A program made the position numbers and the translations under genes. Under the pieces are notes generated by a model. The model ran no database searches. It was not told the DNA's origin and saw only the letters and a program-made list of their open reading frames with translations. This document shows positions 7,513 through 17,716 of a DNA stretch of 64,000 nucleotides, one piece after another. Source of the stretch: Oerskovia turbata (GTDB lineage Bacteria; Actinomycetota; Actinomycetes; Actinomycetales; Cellulomonadaceae); contig NZ_JOFV01000007.1 of NCBI RefSeq assembly GCF_000718325.1, positions 1-64,000 of the forward strand, in the 5' to 3' direction. How positions within the stretch are numbered: the first letter of the stretch is position 1; each line of letters begins with the position of its first letter.

Positions 7513-8156
7513 CCCAGGACTCCCCGGTCGACCTGCTCGTCCTGCACGCGGTCCGCATCTGCGGGTTCGCCGACACCGCGACCCTCGCCCGTCGCTTCGA
7601 CCTCGACCGGGCCGAGACCGCCGAGCTGCTCGGCGACCTCGAGGCCCACGGGTGGGTGCAGCGCTCCGCGTTCGCCGACCTGAGCGGCTGGTCGCTGACC
7701 GGATCGGGGCGGGACGAGAACGAGCGCCGGCTCGCCGCCGAGCTCACCGCCACGGGCCGGGCCGACGACGTCCGCGACGCCCACCACGAGTTCCTGCCCC
7801 TCAACGCGCGCGTCCAGCGGGCATGCACCGACTGGCAGCTGCGGCCCGTGCCGGGGGCGCGGCTCACGCCCAACGACCACACCGACCCCTCGTGGGACGG
7901 CGCGGTCCTGGACGAGCTCGCCGCGATCGGCGACGACCTCGCCCCGCTCGCACGCCTGCTCGGCGACGTCCTGGCCAGGTGCGGCGGGTACCACGACCGC
8001 TTCTCCGCCGCGCTGGGCCAAGCCCGCACGGGCGAGGGCCGCTGGGTCGACGGCAGCGACGTCGACTCGTGCCACCGCGTGTGGTTCGAGCTGCATGAGG
8101 ACCTCGTCGCGACGCTCGGGATCGACCGCGGGGCCGAGCGCGGGGCCGAGCGCTGA
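7509..8156 (+). CDS. Winged-helix-containing protein coupled to the HTH gene
   Basis: A 215-residue protein. Residues 5-60 read as a winged-helix domain (ICGFADTATLARRFDLDRAE and so on). The rest is a helical domain of no recognised family containing LNARVQRACTDWQL and WFELHEDLVATLGIDRG. It starts inside the stop of the HTH gene (4-bp overlap), so the pair is made together. It lies beside a PEP-type phosphotransferase, so an effector-sensing role is possible; the function is not known. Confidence 0.65.
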   Translation: MTQDSPVDLLVLHAVRICGFADTATLARRFDLDRAETAELLGDLEAHGWVQRSAFADLSGWSLTGSGRDENERRLAAELTATGRADDVRDAHHEFLPLNARVQRACTDWQLRPVPGARLTPNDHTDPSWDGAVLDELAAIGDDLAPLARLLGDVLARCGGYHDRFSAALGQARTGEGRWVDGSDVDSCHRVWFELHEDLVATLGIDRGAERGAER

Positions 8157-8299
8157 GCGTCGGGACGTCCCGCACGGCCACGGGCGTCGAGAGGTGAGCG
8201 TGACGGCGATCACGACCCCTCGACCTGCGAGCGCACGGCACCCGGGCCACGATGGAAGGAGCGCAAGGCGCTGATGGACCGAGCATCGAGGAGGAATAC

Positions 8300-8878
8300 A
8301 TGGCTGTCCGCAAGGAGCTGCCCGAGTACACCGTCCCGTCGCTGACCCTGGAGGACGGGGGGAAGGTCGCCGAGATCCTGCAGATGCGACTGCACGCGCT
8401 CAACGACCTGGCACTGACCCTCAAGCACATCCACTGGAACGTCGTGGGGCCGCACTTCATCGCGGTCCACGAGATGATCGACCCGCAGGTCGACGCGGTC
8501 CGCGCGATGGTCGACGCCACGGCCGAGCGCATCGCGACCCTCGGCGTCCCGCCGCAGGGCACCCCTGGCGCGATCGTCGCCGAGCGTACCTGGAAGGACT
8601 ACTCCCTGGGGCGCGCCTCGACCATCGCGCACCTCGGAGCGCTCGACGAGGTCTACCAGGGTGTCATCGCCGACCACCGCAAGGCAGCCACCGAGACCGA
8701 AGAGCTCGACGACGTGACCAACGACCTCCTGGTCGGTCACCTGCACGAGCTCGAGCTGTTCCACTGGTTCGTGCGTGCGCACCTCGAGTCCACGGGTGGC
8801 GAGCTCTCGACGTCGGGGGCCACGACCGAGCGCGGTGCGGCCCGCGCGGCGGAGGCCGCGGCCAAGAAGGAAGCCTGA
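8300..8878 (+). CDS. dps: Dps/ferritin-like DNA-protection protein
   Basis: A 192-residue Dps. The ferroxidase motif is visible as HIHWNVVGPHFIAVHEMIDPQVDAV, with the conserved His, Trp, Asp and downstream acidic residues, and a second helix pair contains LFHWFVRAHLE. Dps dodecamers oxidise and store iron and coat DNA under stress. A lysine/alanine-rich tail (AAEAAAKKEA) could bind DNA. The start at 8300 is chosen because GAGGAGG lies 7 bases upstream; an earlier in-frame start at 8252 lacks such a site. A strong terminator follows. Confidence 0.9.
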   Translation: MAVRKELPEYTVPSLTLEDGGKVAEILQMRLHALNDLALTLKHIHWNVVGPHFIAVHEMIDPQVDAVRAMVDATAERIATLGVPPQGTPGAIVAERTWKDYSLGRASTIAHLGALDEVYQGVIADHRKAATETEELDDVTNDLLVGHLHELELFHWFVRAHLESTGGELSTSGATTERGAARAAEAAAKKEA

Positions 8879-8890
8879 ACGACCGGTACC

Positions 8891-8922
8891 GAGCCCCTCT
8901 CCCCGCACGGGGAGAGGGGCTC
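8891..8922 (+). terminator. dps terminator
   Basis: A perfect 14-bp stem (8891-8904 with 8909-8922) with a 4-base loop starts 12 bp after the dps stop codon. Confidence 0.85.
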
Positions 8923-8949
8923 GCTGCTGTCTGCACCGCAGACGCGCAC

Positions 8950-9020
8950 GGCCCGACGGCGCCGCTCGCCCTGCGCGACCGCGTACCGGTCCGCCCGGGT
9001 CCGGGAGGCGCCGTCGGGCC
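8950..9020. terminator. Long-range hairpin downstream of the UvrA-like gene
   Basis: GGCCCGACGGCGCC (8950-8963) is inverted exactly at 9007-9020, with 43 bases between. Both arms belong to the dispersed GCCCGACGGCGCC repeat family. It lies past the 3' end of the minus-strand UvrA-like gene and could act as its terminator. Confidence 0.5.
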
Positions 9021-9072
9021 CTGGGCCTGCCGCCGTGGGCGCTCGCGGCCTCAGGCCGTACGCACGGGGCGG

Positions 9073-11460
<2,388 letters not shown>

Positions 11461-11605
11461 GGTCTCTCCATCTGTCGGGTCGGCAGGCGCGCGAGAGCCT
11501 GCGGCCGGGCATGTCGTCTCTCGTCCGCCTCAGCCTAGGGCCCGGCACCGACGGGGCACGGGGAGGGCCGGCGGTCACGGGTCCGTCCCGGTCACGCAGC
11601 ACCTC

Positions 11606-13759
11606 TCAGCCCGACGGCGCCACGTCCGCGGGAGCGTCGGCGGGCCCCGGCTCGGCCTCGGCCTGGGGGTGGCCGACGGCGGCCCGCCGCGTGGGCCACC
11701 AGAACGCCCGCCCTTCGAGCGCGGCGAGCGCGGGGACGAGCAGCGGTGCCATGAGGAACGCGGCGGTGACGATCCCGACCGCGACACCGAAACCGAGCTG
11801 CGCGAGGTTGGCGATGCCGGTGAGCACGAGCGAGGCGAACGTGCAGGCCAGGATGATCCCGGCGGCGGCCGCGGTCGGCGCGTCCTGCGTGATCGCGATG
11901 CGCGCGGCCTCGCGCGAGGTCGCGCCCGCGCGGTACTCCTCGTGCATGCGCGCGGCGATCAGGATGTTGTAGTCGGTGCCGATCGCGACGACGAACAGGT
12001 ACAGCACGATCGGGATCGAGAAGTCGATGCCGGCGTACCCGAGCGCGTGCAGGTAGAGCAGGACGACCGCGCCGAGGGTCGCGGTGAACGTGAGCGCGAC
12101 GCACACGAGCAGGTTCACGGCTCCGAGGACGGCGGTCAGCAGCAGCCCGAGGATCACCACGATGATGACGGCGGCGACGGGGAAGACGCGCAGGGTGTCG
12201 GCCCGCAGCTGGTCGCGCACGTCGACGAACGCCGACGTCTGGCCCCCGACGTAGACCTGCGCGCCGGGGACCGACCCGTGCGCGGCGTCGCGCAGGGGCC
12301 CCTCGACCGTGGCCATGGCGGCGTCGGAGTACGGGTCGTCGGCGAGCACCACGGTGAGGAGGGCGGCCGTGCCGTCGGTCGTGGCGGTGGGTGGTGCGAC
12401 CGACGTGACGCCCGGGACCGCGGCGAGGTTCGTCGCGAGCGTGGTCAGCGCGGTCGGGTCGAGCGGCGTGGTCCCCACGACGTAGACCTGCGTGGGGCTC
12501 AGGGCGCCTGCGGGGAAGGACGCGTCGAGCGTCGTGTAGGCCTGGCGCGAGGCGGTGTCCGCGGGGAGCTCGTCGAGCGTGTCGTACGTCGCCTTGTAGC
12601 CCGAGGCGAACAGCGTGAGCACCACGAGTACGGCCCCGACGGCGAGCGCAGGGACGGCGGGTCGGCGGGCCGCGAACGACCCGAGGGCCGCGAACGGGCT
12701 GCGGCGGGCGTCGTGGCCCGGGCCGAGCGGCCAGAACAGCGCCCGGCCGAGGAGCGCGAAGAGTGCCGGGACGAGCGTCAGCGCCGTCACGAGCATCACT
12801 GCAACCGCCACGATCAGGCCCGGCGCGAGGGTGCTGAGCGACTCGAGCCGCGCGAACAGCAGCGCCGCGAACGCCCCGATCACGGTGAGCGCCGAGGACG
12901 CGACGACCCTGCCCACGACCCCCACCGACGCCTCGAGCGCCTCGTGGTGGCTCTCGCCCCGGCGCAGGTGCTCGCGGTAGCGGAACAGGACGAACACGAT
13001 GTAGTCGGTGCCGATCCCGAACAGGACGACCACGAGGATCGGTTGGAGCGTGTCGCTGACCTGGAAGTCGAGCAGGTCCGCGAGCCATGCCGTCAGGCCC
13101 GTGACGACCGAGAGCACCACACTGATCACGACGATCGGGATCACCGCGATCACGGGGCTGCGGAACACGAGTCCGAGCAGGACGACGATGAGCAGGACGG
13201 TCGCGATCGTGATGGTCCGCTCGGCCGCGGCGTAGGCCGTGGTCGTGTCGACCTGGATCGCGGCGTTGCCCGTGAGCGCGCCGGTCAGGTCGGTGCCCTG
13301 CAGGGCCGCGTCGGTCGCGGTACGCAGCGCGGGCACGGCGTCGTCGACCGCCTCGTCGCCGGGCTGGCCGTCGAACGCGACCGACAGGGCAGCGGTCCGG
13401 CCGTCCTGCGAGAAGGACTGCGGGGTCTCCTGCACAGAGACCACCCCGGGGATCGCGTCGCCCTGGAGCATCGTCGCGAGCCCGGCGACGGTGGCCTGGT
13501 CGTCCGTGGTGAGCGCCGCGCCGTCGGACCGGACGACGACCAGGCTGCCCGTCGCCCCCGACTGCGCGGGGAAGTTCTCGTCGCCCACGTCCTGCGCCTC
13601 GACCGACTCGAACGACGCGGGCAGGAACGACTGCTGGTCTCCCGTCGTGTAGTCGTCGAGGTTCGGCGCGAAGACAATGACCGCGGCCGCGAGGACCACC
13701 CAGACGCCGATCACGCGCCACGGGTGAGCGATCACGGTCCGAGCGATGCTGCGGAACAT
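11606..13759 (-). CDS. MMPL-family RND transporter
   Basis: A 717-residue membrane protein with two repeats of one plus five membrane helices, large extracellular loops after the first and seventh helices, and the MMPL motifs FGIGTDYIVFVLFRYRE and AIGTDYNILIAARMHEE. MMPL proteins export lipids, siderophores or drugs using the proton gradient. The ATG at 13759 follows GGAAGG and begins MFRSIARTVIAHPW, typical of the family; the 14 residues upstream are unlikely. The 3' end overlaps one copy of the dispersed GCCCGACGGCGCC repeat. Confidence 0.9.
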   Translation of the reverse strand: MFRSIARTVIAHPWRVIGVWVVLAAAVIVFAPNLDDYTTGDQQSFLPASFESVEAQDVGDENFPAQSGATGSLVVVRSDGAALTTDDQATVAGLATMLQGDAIPGVVSVQETPQSFSQDGRTAALSVAFDGQPGDEAVDDAVPALRTATDAALQGTDLTGALTGNAAIQVDTTTAYAAAERTITIATVLLIVVLLGLVFRSPVIAVIPIVVISVVLSVVTGLTAWLADLLDFQVSDTLQPILVVVLFGIGTDYIVFVLFRYREHLRRGESHHEALEASVGVVGRVVASSALTVIGAFAALLFARLESLSTLAPGLIVAVAVMLVTALTLVPALFALLGRALFWPLGPGHDARRSPFAALGSFAARRPAVPALAVGAVLVVLTLFASGYKATYDTLDELPADTASRQAYTTLDASFPAGALSPTQVYVVGTTPLDPTALTTLATNLAAVPGVTSVAPPTATTDGTAALLTVVLADDPYSDAAMATVEGPLRDAAHGSVPGAQVYVGGQTSAFVDVRDQLRADTLRVFPVAAVIIVVILGLLLTAVLGAVNLLVCVALTFTATLGAVVLLYLHALGYAGIDFSIPIVLYLFVVAIGTDYNILIAARMHEEYRAGATSREAARIAITQDAPTAAAAGIILACTFASLVLTGIANLAQLGFGVAVGIVTAAFLMAPLLVPALAALEGRAFWWPTRRAAVGHPQAEAEPGPADAPADVAPSG

Positions 13760-13879
13760 CGGCGTGCCTTCCCGCGCGGGAGAAACCCGGTTCACGACCA
13801 CTCCAGCGTGGCACCCGTGACCGGAGGCGACAACCGGGGGCCGGGCCGGTGACCACCACCACCCGGCGCGTCGCGCCCG

Positions 13880-14010
13880 TCAGGCGCTCGCGGTCTCGTC
13901 GAGGAGGGCCGCGCGGATCGCCTCGACCCCGCGTGGGCGCGTACTCGGGCCCCATCTCGAACGGTGCGTCGCTGCCCATCCAGCCCTGGATCGGCTGGGT
14001 CAGCGCCGCC
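13880..14010 (-). pseudogene. Kynureninase remnant
   Basis: The minus strand encodes LTQPIQGWMGSDAPFEMGP and then EYAP (about 13937-14005), which resembles the conserved kynureninase stretch around GWxGxxxPFxM. After this block the matching frame shifts and continues VEAIRAALLDETAS to a stop at 13880. The cofactor lysine, the upstream two-thirds of the enzyme and an intact C-terminus are missing. This looks like debris of a kynU-type gene with an internal deletion and frameshift. The rest of the 13760-14204 gap shows nothing else. Confidence 0.5.
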
Positions 14011-14204
14011 TGGGGAGCCTGAGGCGCCCGGGGTGCGCGGAGTGGTCGACGGAAGATGCCGGTCGTGGGGGTCAGGGTCGTGCCGAGCATGCTCGGCACC
14101 GCGGGTGGATCGGTGGGGAGCAGGGTCGAGACGTGCGTCCTACAGTGCAGGCAGGGCGCACGCGAGTCCCCGACTGGGCACGCGGGCACGACCGGGGAGG
14201 CACC

Positions 14205-15413
14205 ATGACGCGAGCGGTGGTGACGGGGATCGGGGCGGTGACACCGCTGTCGTCGACGGCCCCGGGGACCTGGGGCGCCCTCGTGGGCGGGGACCAGGGC
14301 GTCCGGGTGATCACGGACGAGTGGGCACGCGACCTGCCCGTGCGGATCGCCGCGCGCGTCGACGACGCGTTCGCCGAACCGCTCGGTGTGCGCCTGCTGC
14401 GCCGCACCGACCGCGCCGAGCAGCTCGCGCTCGTCGCGGGCAGGGAGGCCTGGGCCGACGCCGGGAGCCCCGACGTCGACCCGACCCGCCTGGCCGTGGT
14501 GGTCGGCTCCGCGAACGGCGGCATCGCGACGACCCTCGCCCAGAGCCGCCTCTTCGACGCCCACGGCCACCGCCAGGTCTCCCCGCACGCCGTGACCATG
14601 CTCATGGCCAACGGCCCCGCGGCCTGGCTGTCGATCGACCTGGGCGCCCGGGCCGGTGCGCGGGCCCCGGTCAGTGCGTGCGCCGCCGGCAGCGAGGCCA
14701 TCGCCACGGGACGCGAGATGATCCTGGCAGGCACCGCGGACGTCGTCGTGTGCGGGGGAGTCGAGGCAGGGGTCCAGGCGTTCTCCCTCGCGGCCTTCGC
14801 CCAGGCGCGGGCCATGTCGACGCGCAACGACGAGCCCGAGCGGGCCTCGCGACCGTTCGACGCGGCGCGCGACGGGTTCGTCATGGGCGAGGGGTCCGCG
14901 ATCGTCGTCCTGGAGAACGAGGAGCACGCCCGGGCGCGCGGCGCACGCGTCCTGGGCGTCGTCTCGGGGGCCGCGCTCACCTCGGACGCCTACGACATCG
15001 TGGGCGGCGACCCCGAGAACCAGGCCCGCACCGTGACGCTCGCGCTGCGCTCGGCCGGGCTGTCGCCCCGCGACCTGGGGCTCGTCCATGCCCACGCGAC
15101 CTCGACCCCCGTGGGTGACCGCAACGAGGCAGACGCGCTGCGCTCGGCCCTGCCCGACCCTCCACCCGTGACCTCGACCAAGGGGGCGACCGGCCACCTG
15201 CTCGGGGCCTCGGGATCGCTCGGCGTCGTCGTCGCGCTGCTCGCGCTGCGCGACGGCGTGGTGCCGCCCACGCTCAACGTCGACGACCTGGACCCCGCGA
15301 TCGACCTCGACGTGGTGCACGGGACGGCACGGCCGACGAGGGCGCGTCACGCGCTGGTCGACGCGTTCGGGTTCGGCGGGCACAGCGTGAGCGTCGTGCT
15401 CTCTCGCGACTGA
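14205..15413 (+). CDS. Beta-ketoacyl-ACP synthase II-like (FabF family)
   Basis: A 402-residue thiolase-fold condensing enzyme. The nucleophile is Cys159 in SACAAGSEA. His297 (HAHATST), Lys326 and His331 (KGATGH) complete the site, so it should be active. It joins malonyl-ACP to acyl chains. It stands alone: no ACP, reductase or FabH gene adjoins it, so it may serve a special lipid rather than the main fatty-acid system. The ATG at 14205 follows GGGGAGG; a GTG-initiated extension from 14133 has no good ribosome site. Confidence 0.88.
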   Translation: MTRAVVTGIGAVTPLSSTAPGTWGALVGGDQGVRVITDEWARDLPVRIAARVDDAFAEPLGVRLLRRTDRAEQLALVAGREAWADAGSPDVDPTRLAVVVGSANGGIATTLAQSRLFDAHGHRQVSPHAVTMLMANGPAAWLSIDLGARAGARAPVSACAAGSEAIATGREMILAGTADVVVCGGVEAGVQAFSLAAFAQARAMSTRNDEPERASRPFDAARDGFVMGEGSAIVVLENEEHARARGARVLGVVSGAALTSDAYDIVGGDPENQARTVTLALRSAGLSPRDLGLVHAHATSTPVGDRNEADALRSALPDPPPVTSTKGATGHLLGASGSLGVVVALLALRDGVVPPTLNVDDLDPAIDLDVVHGTARPTRARHALVDAFGFGGHSVSVVLSRD

Positions 15414-15495
15414 GGGACCGCGCGACCGATGAGTTCGCACGCCGGACTCGGTCCACCCGCCGGACAGATCGACACGAGCCACCAGGAGGTCGGCC

Positions 15496-16092
15496 ATGGG
15501 CCGCGTAGTCGTCGTGAACTTTCTCAGCATCGACGGGGTCATCCAGGCGCCCCTGTCGCCCGACGAGGACCGTGACGGTGGCTTCGCGCACGGCGGCTGG
15601 GTCCCACCGCTGAGTGACGAGACGGTCGACGCGTTCATGCAGAGGGCGACGGTCGGCGCCGCGGGCCTGCTGCTGGGGCGCCGGTCGTACGAGATCCTCC
15701 GGGACGCCTGGGCGCAGGCGGACGACTCCGAGCCCGCGATCGCGGCCATGAACCGGATGCCGAAGTACGTCGTCTCCTCGACGACCTCGCTCGCCGACCT
15801 CACCTGGCAGGGCTCCCACCTGGTCGGCGGCGACCTGCCCCGCGCCGTCACGGACCTCACGGGCCGCACCGACGGCGACGTCGTCGTGCTCGGGGCCGGA
15901 ACCCTCGTCCGGGCGCTCGCCGAGCACGACCTCGTCGACGAGTACCGCCTGCTGCTCTTCCCGGTCGTCCTGGGGTCCGGGAAGCGCATGTTCGACGAGC
16001 GCGCCCACCTCGCCCGCTTCACGCTGACCGAGAGCATCGTCACCCCCCGTGGGGTCGTCATCGTCACCTACGTGCGTGACGCGACGGACTGA
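15496..16092 (+). CDS. RibD C-terminal/DHFR-fold reductase family protein
   Basis: A 198-residue protein of the RibD_C/YyaP type. It has VVVNFLSIDGVIQAP at the start, LLLGRRSYEIL in the middle, and DVVVLGAGTLVRALAEHDLVDEYRLLLFPVVLGSGKRMF for NADPH binding. Such proteins resemble dihydrofolate reductase, but their substrates are mostly unknown. The start follows AGGAGG. A second member of the family is at 20316-20876; the two share only family-level similarity. Confidence 0.85.
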   Translation: MGRVVVVNFLSIDGVIQAPLSPDEDRDGGFAHGGWVPPLSDETVDAFMQRATVGAAGLLLGRRSYEILRDAWAQADDSEPAIAAMNRMPKYVVSSTTSLADLTWQGSHLVGGDLPRAVTDLTGRTDGDVVVLGAGTLVRALAEHDLVDEYRLLLFPVVLGSGKRMFDERAHLARFTLTESIVTPRGVVIVTYVRDATD

Positions 16093-16123
16093 GCGGGGCG
16101 CCCGGCGCGGACCCGGGCCGGTC

Positions 16124-17080
16124 TCAGCCCCTGCGGGCCCTCCTCGTCGTGCCGCGACGCGGCTGCTGTCGCTGCCCGCCGACGCGCGCGGAGACAGCGG
16201 GTCCGGTGGGCTCGTCGGCCGGGACCTCGGCTGTCGCGGGTCGGGACGCCCGCGCCACGTCCTGGTCGCCCGACGGCACGAGGCGACCGATCACGAGCTG
16301 CTGCCCGAGCCCCCACAGCGACGACGTCGCCCAGTACAGGACCACACCCACGGGGAAGCCCACGGCCACGACCGCGGAGACCGCGGGCAGCACGAACGCG
16401 AACGTGCCCTGCTGCCGTGCGAGCGGGCTCGTGGGGTCGACCGGGTGGGCGCGCGCACTCAGCCGCTGGGTCAGGACCTGCGCGGCGTACATCACGACGA
16501 TCAGCACGGCGGGCACCAGGACCCCGGCCAGGCTGCCCGCCGCGGCACCGCCCGTGAAGGCTCCGGTCAGCGTCCCCGACAGGGGCGCGCCGAGGAGCGT
16601 CGCGGCGTCGGCCTCACGGACCAGGTCACCGGTCAGCGCCCCGACGGGCACCTGGCGGCCGATGCCCGAGAGCACCGAGTACAGCGCGAACAGGACCGGC
16701 GCCTGCACGAGAATCGGCAGGCAGCCCGCGAGCGGGTTGGCGCCGGTCCGCGCCATGAGCTCCTGCTGCTCGCGGCGGGCCGCGTCCCGGCTCGCCGGGT
16801 CGCTCTTGCCCCGGTACCTCTCCTGGATCCGGCGGATCTCGGGCGAGGCCAGGCGCATCGCCCGCATGCCCCTGACCTGGACGACGACGAGCGGGACGAG
16901 CACGAGCCTGACGATCACGACCAGGCCGACGATCGCGAGGCCCCACGCGGCACCCCCGGCAGGGTCGAGGCCGAGCGCGGTCAGCGCCGAGTGGAGACGG
17001 ACGAGGATCCAGGCGACGACCAGCTGGATCGGGTGGACGAGCGTGGAGAGGGCATGGGTGAGGGCATCGACGACGGGCAC
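16124..17080 (-). CDS. yidC: YidC/Oxa1-family membrane protein insertase
   Basis: A 318-residue insertase. The central motif PLVVVQVRGMRAMRLASPEIRRIQERY is followed by the helical hairpin EQQELMARTGANPLAGCLPILVQAPVLFALY. Membrane segments follow, with GFPVGVVLYWATSSLWGLGQQL near the end and a basic tail (RRGTTRRARRG) that may contact ribosomes. The GTG at 17080 is preceded by AGGAG. It is not in the usual rpmH-rnpA-yidC locus, so this is probably a second YidC. It sits behind a small membrane-protein gene on the same strand. Confidence 0.88.
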   Translation of the reverse strand: MPVVDALTHALSTLVHPIQLVVAWILVRLHSALTALGLDPAGGAAWGLAIVGLVVIVRLVLVPLVVVQVRGMRAMRLASPEIRRIQERYRGKSDPASRDAARREQQELMARTGANPLAGCLPILVQAPVLFALYSVLSGIGRQVPVGALTGDLVREADAATLLGAPLSGTLTGAFTGGAAAGSLAGVLVPAVLIVVMYAAQVLTQRLSARAHPVDPTSPLARQQGTFAFVLPAVSAVVAVGFPVGVVLYWATSSLWGLGQQLVIGRLVPSGDQDVARASRPATAEVPADEPTGPAVSARVGGQRQQPRRGTTRRARRG

Positions 17081-17189
17081 GGTGGACTCCTGCGGGTGGA
17101 GGGGAGGGGGAGCGTGGAGCTCCCGCGCCAGTTCCGCAGGGACCGGCAGGGCCCCGGACCGACGACGGCTCGGGGCGAGTGCTGGAGGT

Positions 17190-17567
17190 TCAGGCGGCGC
17201 GCGGGAGCGGGCTCGCTCCCGGCGCTCGCGGCTGGGGCCGTCCGGGGGCCGTGGGGCTGTGCTGGCGCACGGGTGCGGGCAGCGGCACGGGCTCGGGGCC
17301 GACGGGCACCGCGAGCAGCAGCAGGACCGCGACCGTGACGCACGCGAGCGCGACGCCGAGCGCCCCGGCGGTGGCGGCGAGCGTCGCCGCACCGAGCAGG
17401 GAGAGGACACCGCCCAGGGACGACGTACCGAACGACTGCCCGACGGCGAGCGCGAGCACCGTCAGGAGCGGCACCAGGGCCACGGCCCGGGCCGAGGACG
17501 TCGTGGTCAGCCGGTCGTAGCGCACGCGCAGCGAGGTGCCTCCACGCGCGACACGGTCTGCCCGCAC
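17190..17567 (-). CDS. Small two-helix membrane protein upstream of yidC (DUF6412-like)
   Basis: A 125-residue protein with two hydrophobic stretches (VALVPLLTVLALAVGQ; ATLAATAGALGVALACVTVA) and a proline/arginine-rich tail. GTG 17567 has AGGAGG 7 bases upstream. It is transcribed towards yidC with a gap of about 110 bp, so the two probably form a unit. The placement beside a second YidC is shared by small DUF6412 proteins in actinobacteria; that family name is tentative. Confidence 0.6.
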   Translation of the reverse strand: MRADRVARGGTSLRVRYDRLTTTSSARAVALVPLLTVLALAVGQSFGTSSLGGVLSLLGAATLAATAGALGVALACVTVAVLLLLAVPVGPEPVPLPAPVRQHSPTAPGRPQPRAPGASPLPRAA

Positions 17568-17716
17568 GTTCCCACCTCCTGCGCCCCGGTCGTCGGTCGT
17601 TCGTCCAGCCCAGGGTAGCGCTACGCCCGCGGCACGGGGCCCGCTCGACGCCCGCGTGCAGCCCCGTGACCTCCGCCCGTGGCCGCCCCGGTCGAGGCGC
17701 GGGGGACAATGGCCCC

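Noticed and set aside
11592..16067. A single 1491-residue minus-strand protein
   Set aside because: It is antisense to the FabF and DHFR-fold genes over much of its length and its translation is arginine/proline-rich low-complexity; only the short kynureninase-like part is meaningful.
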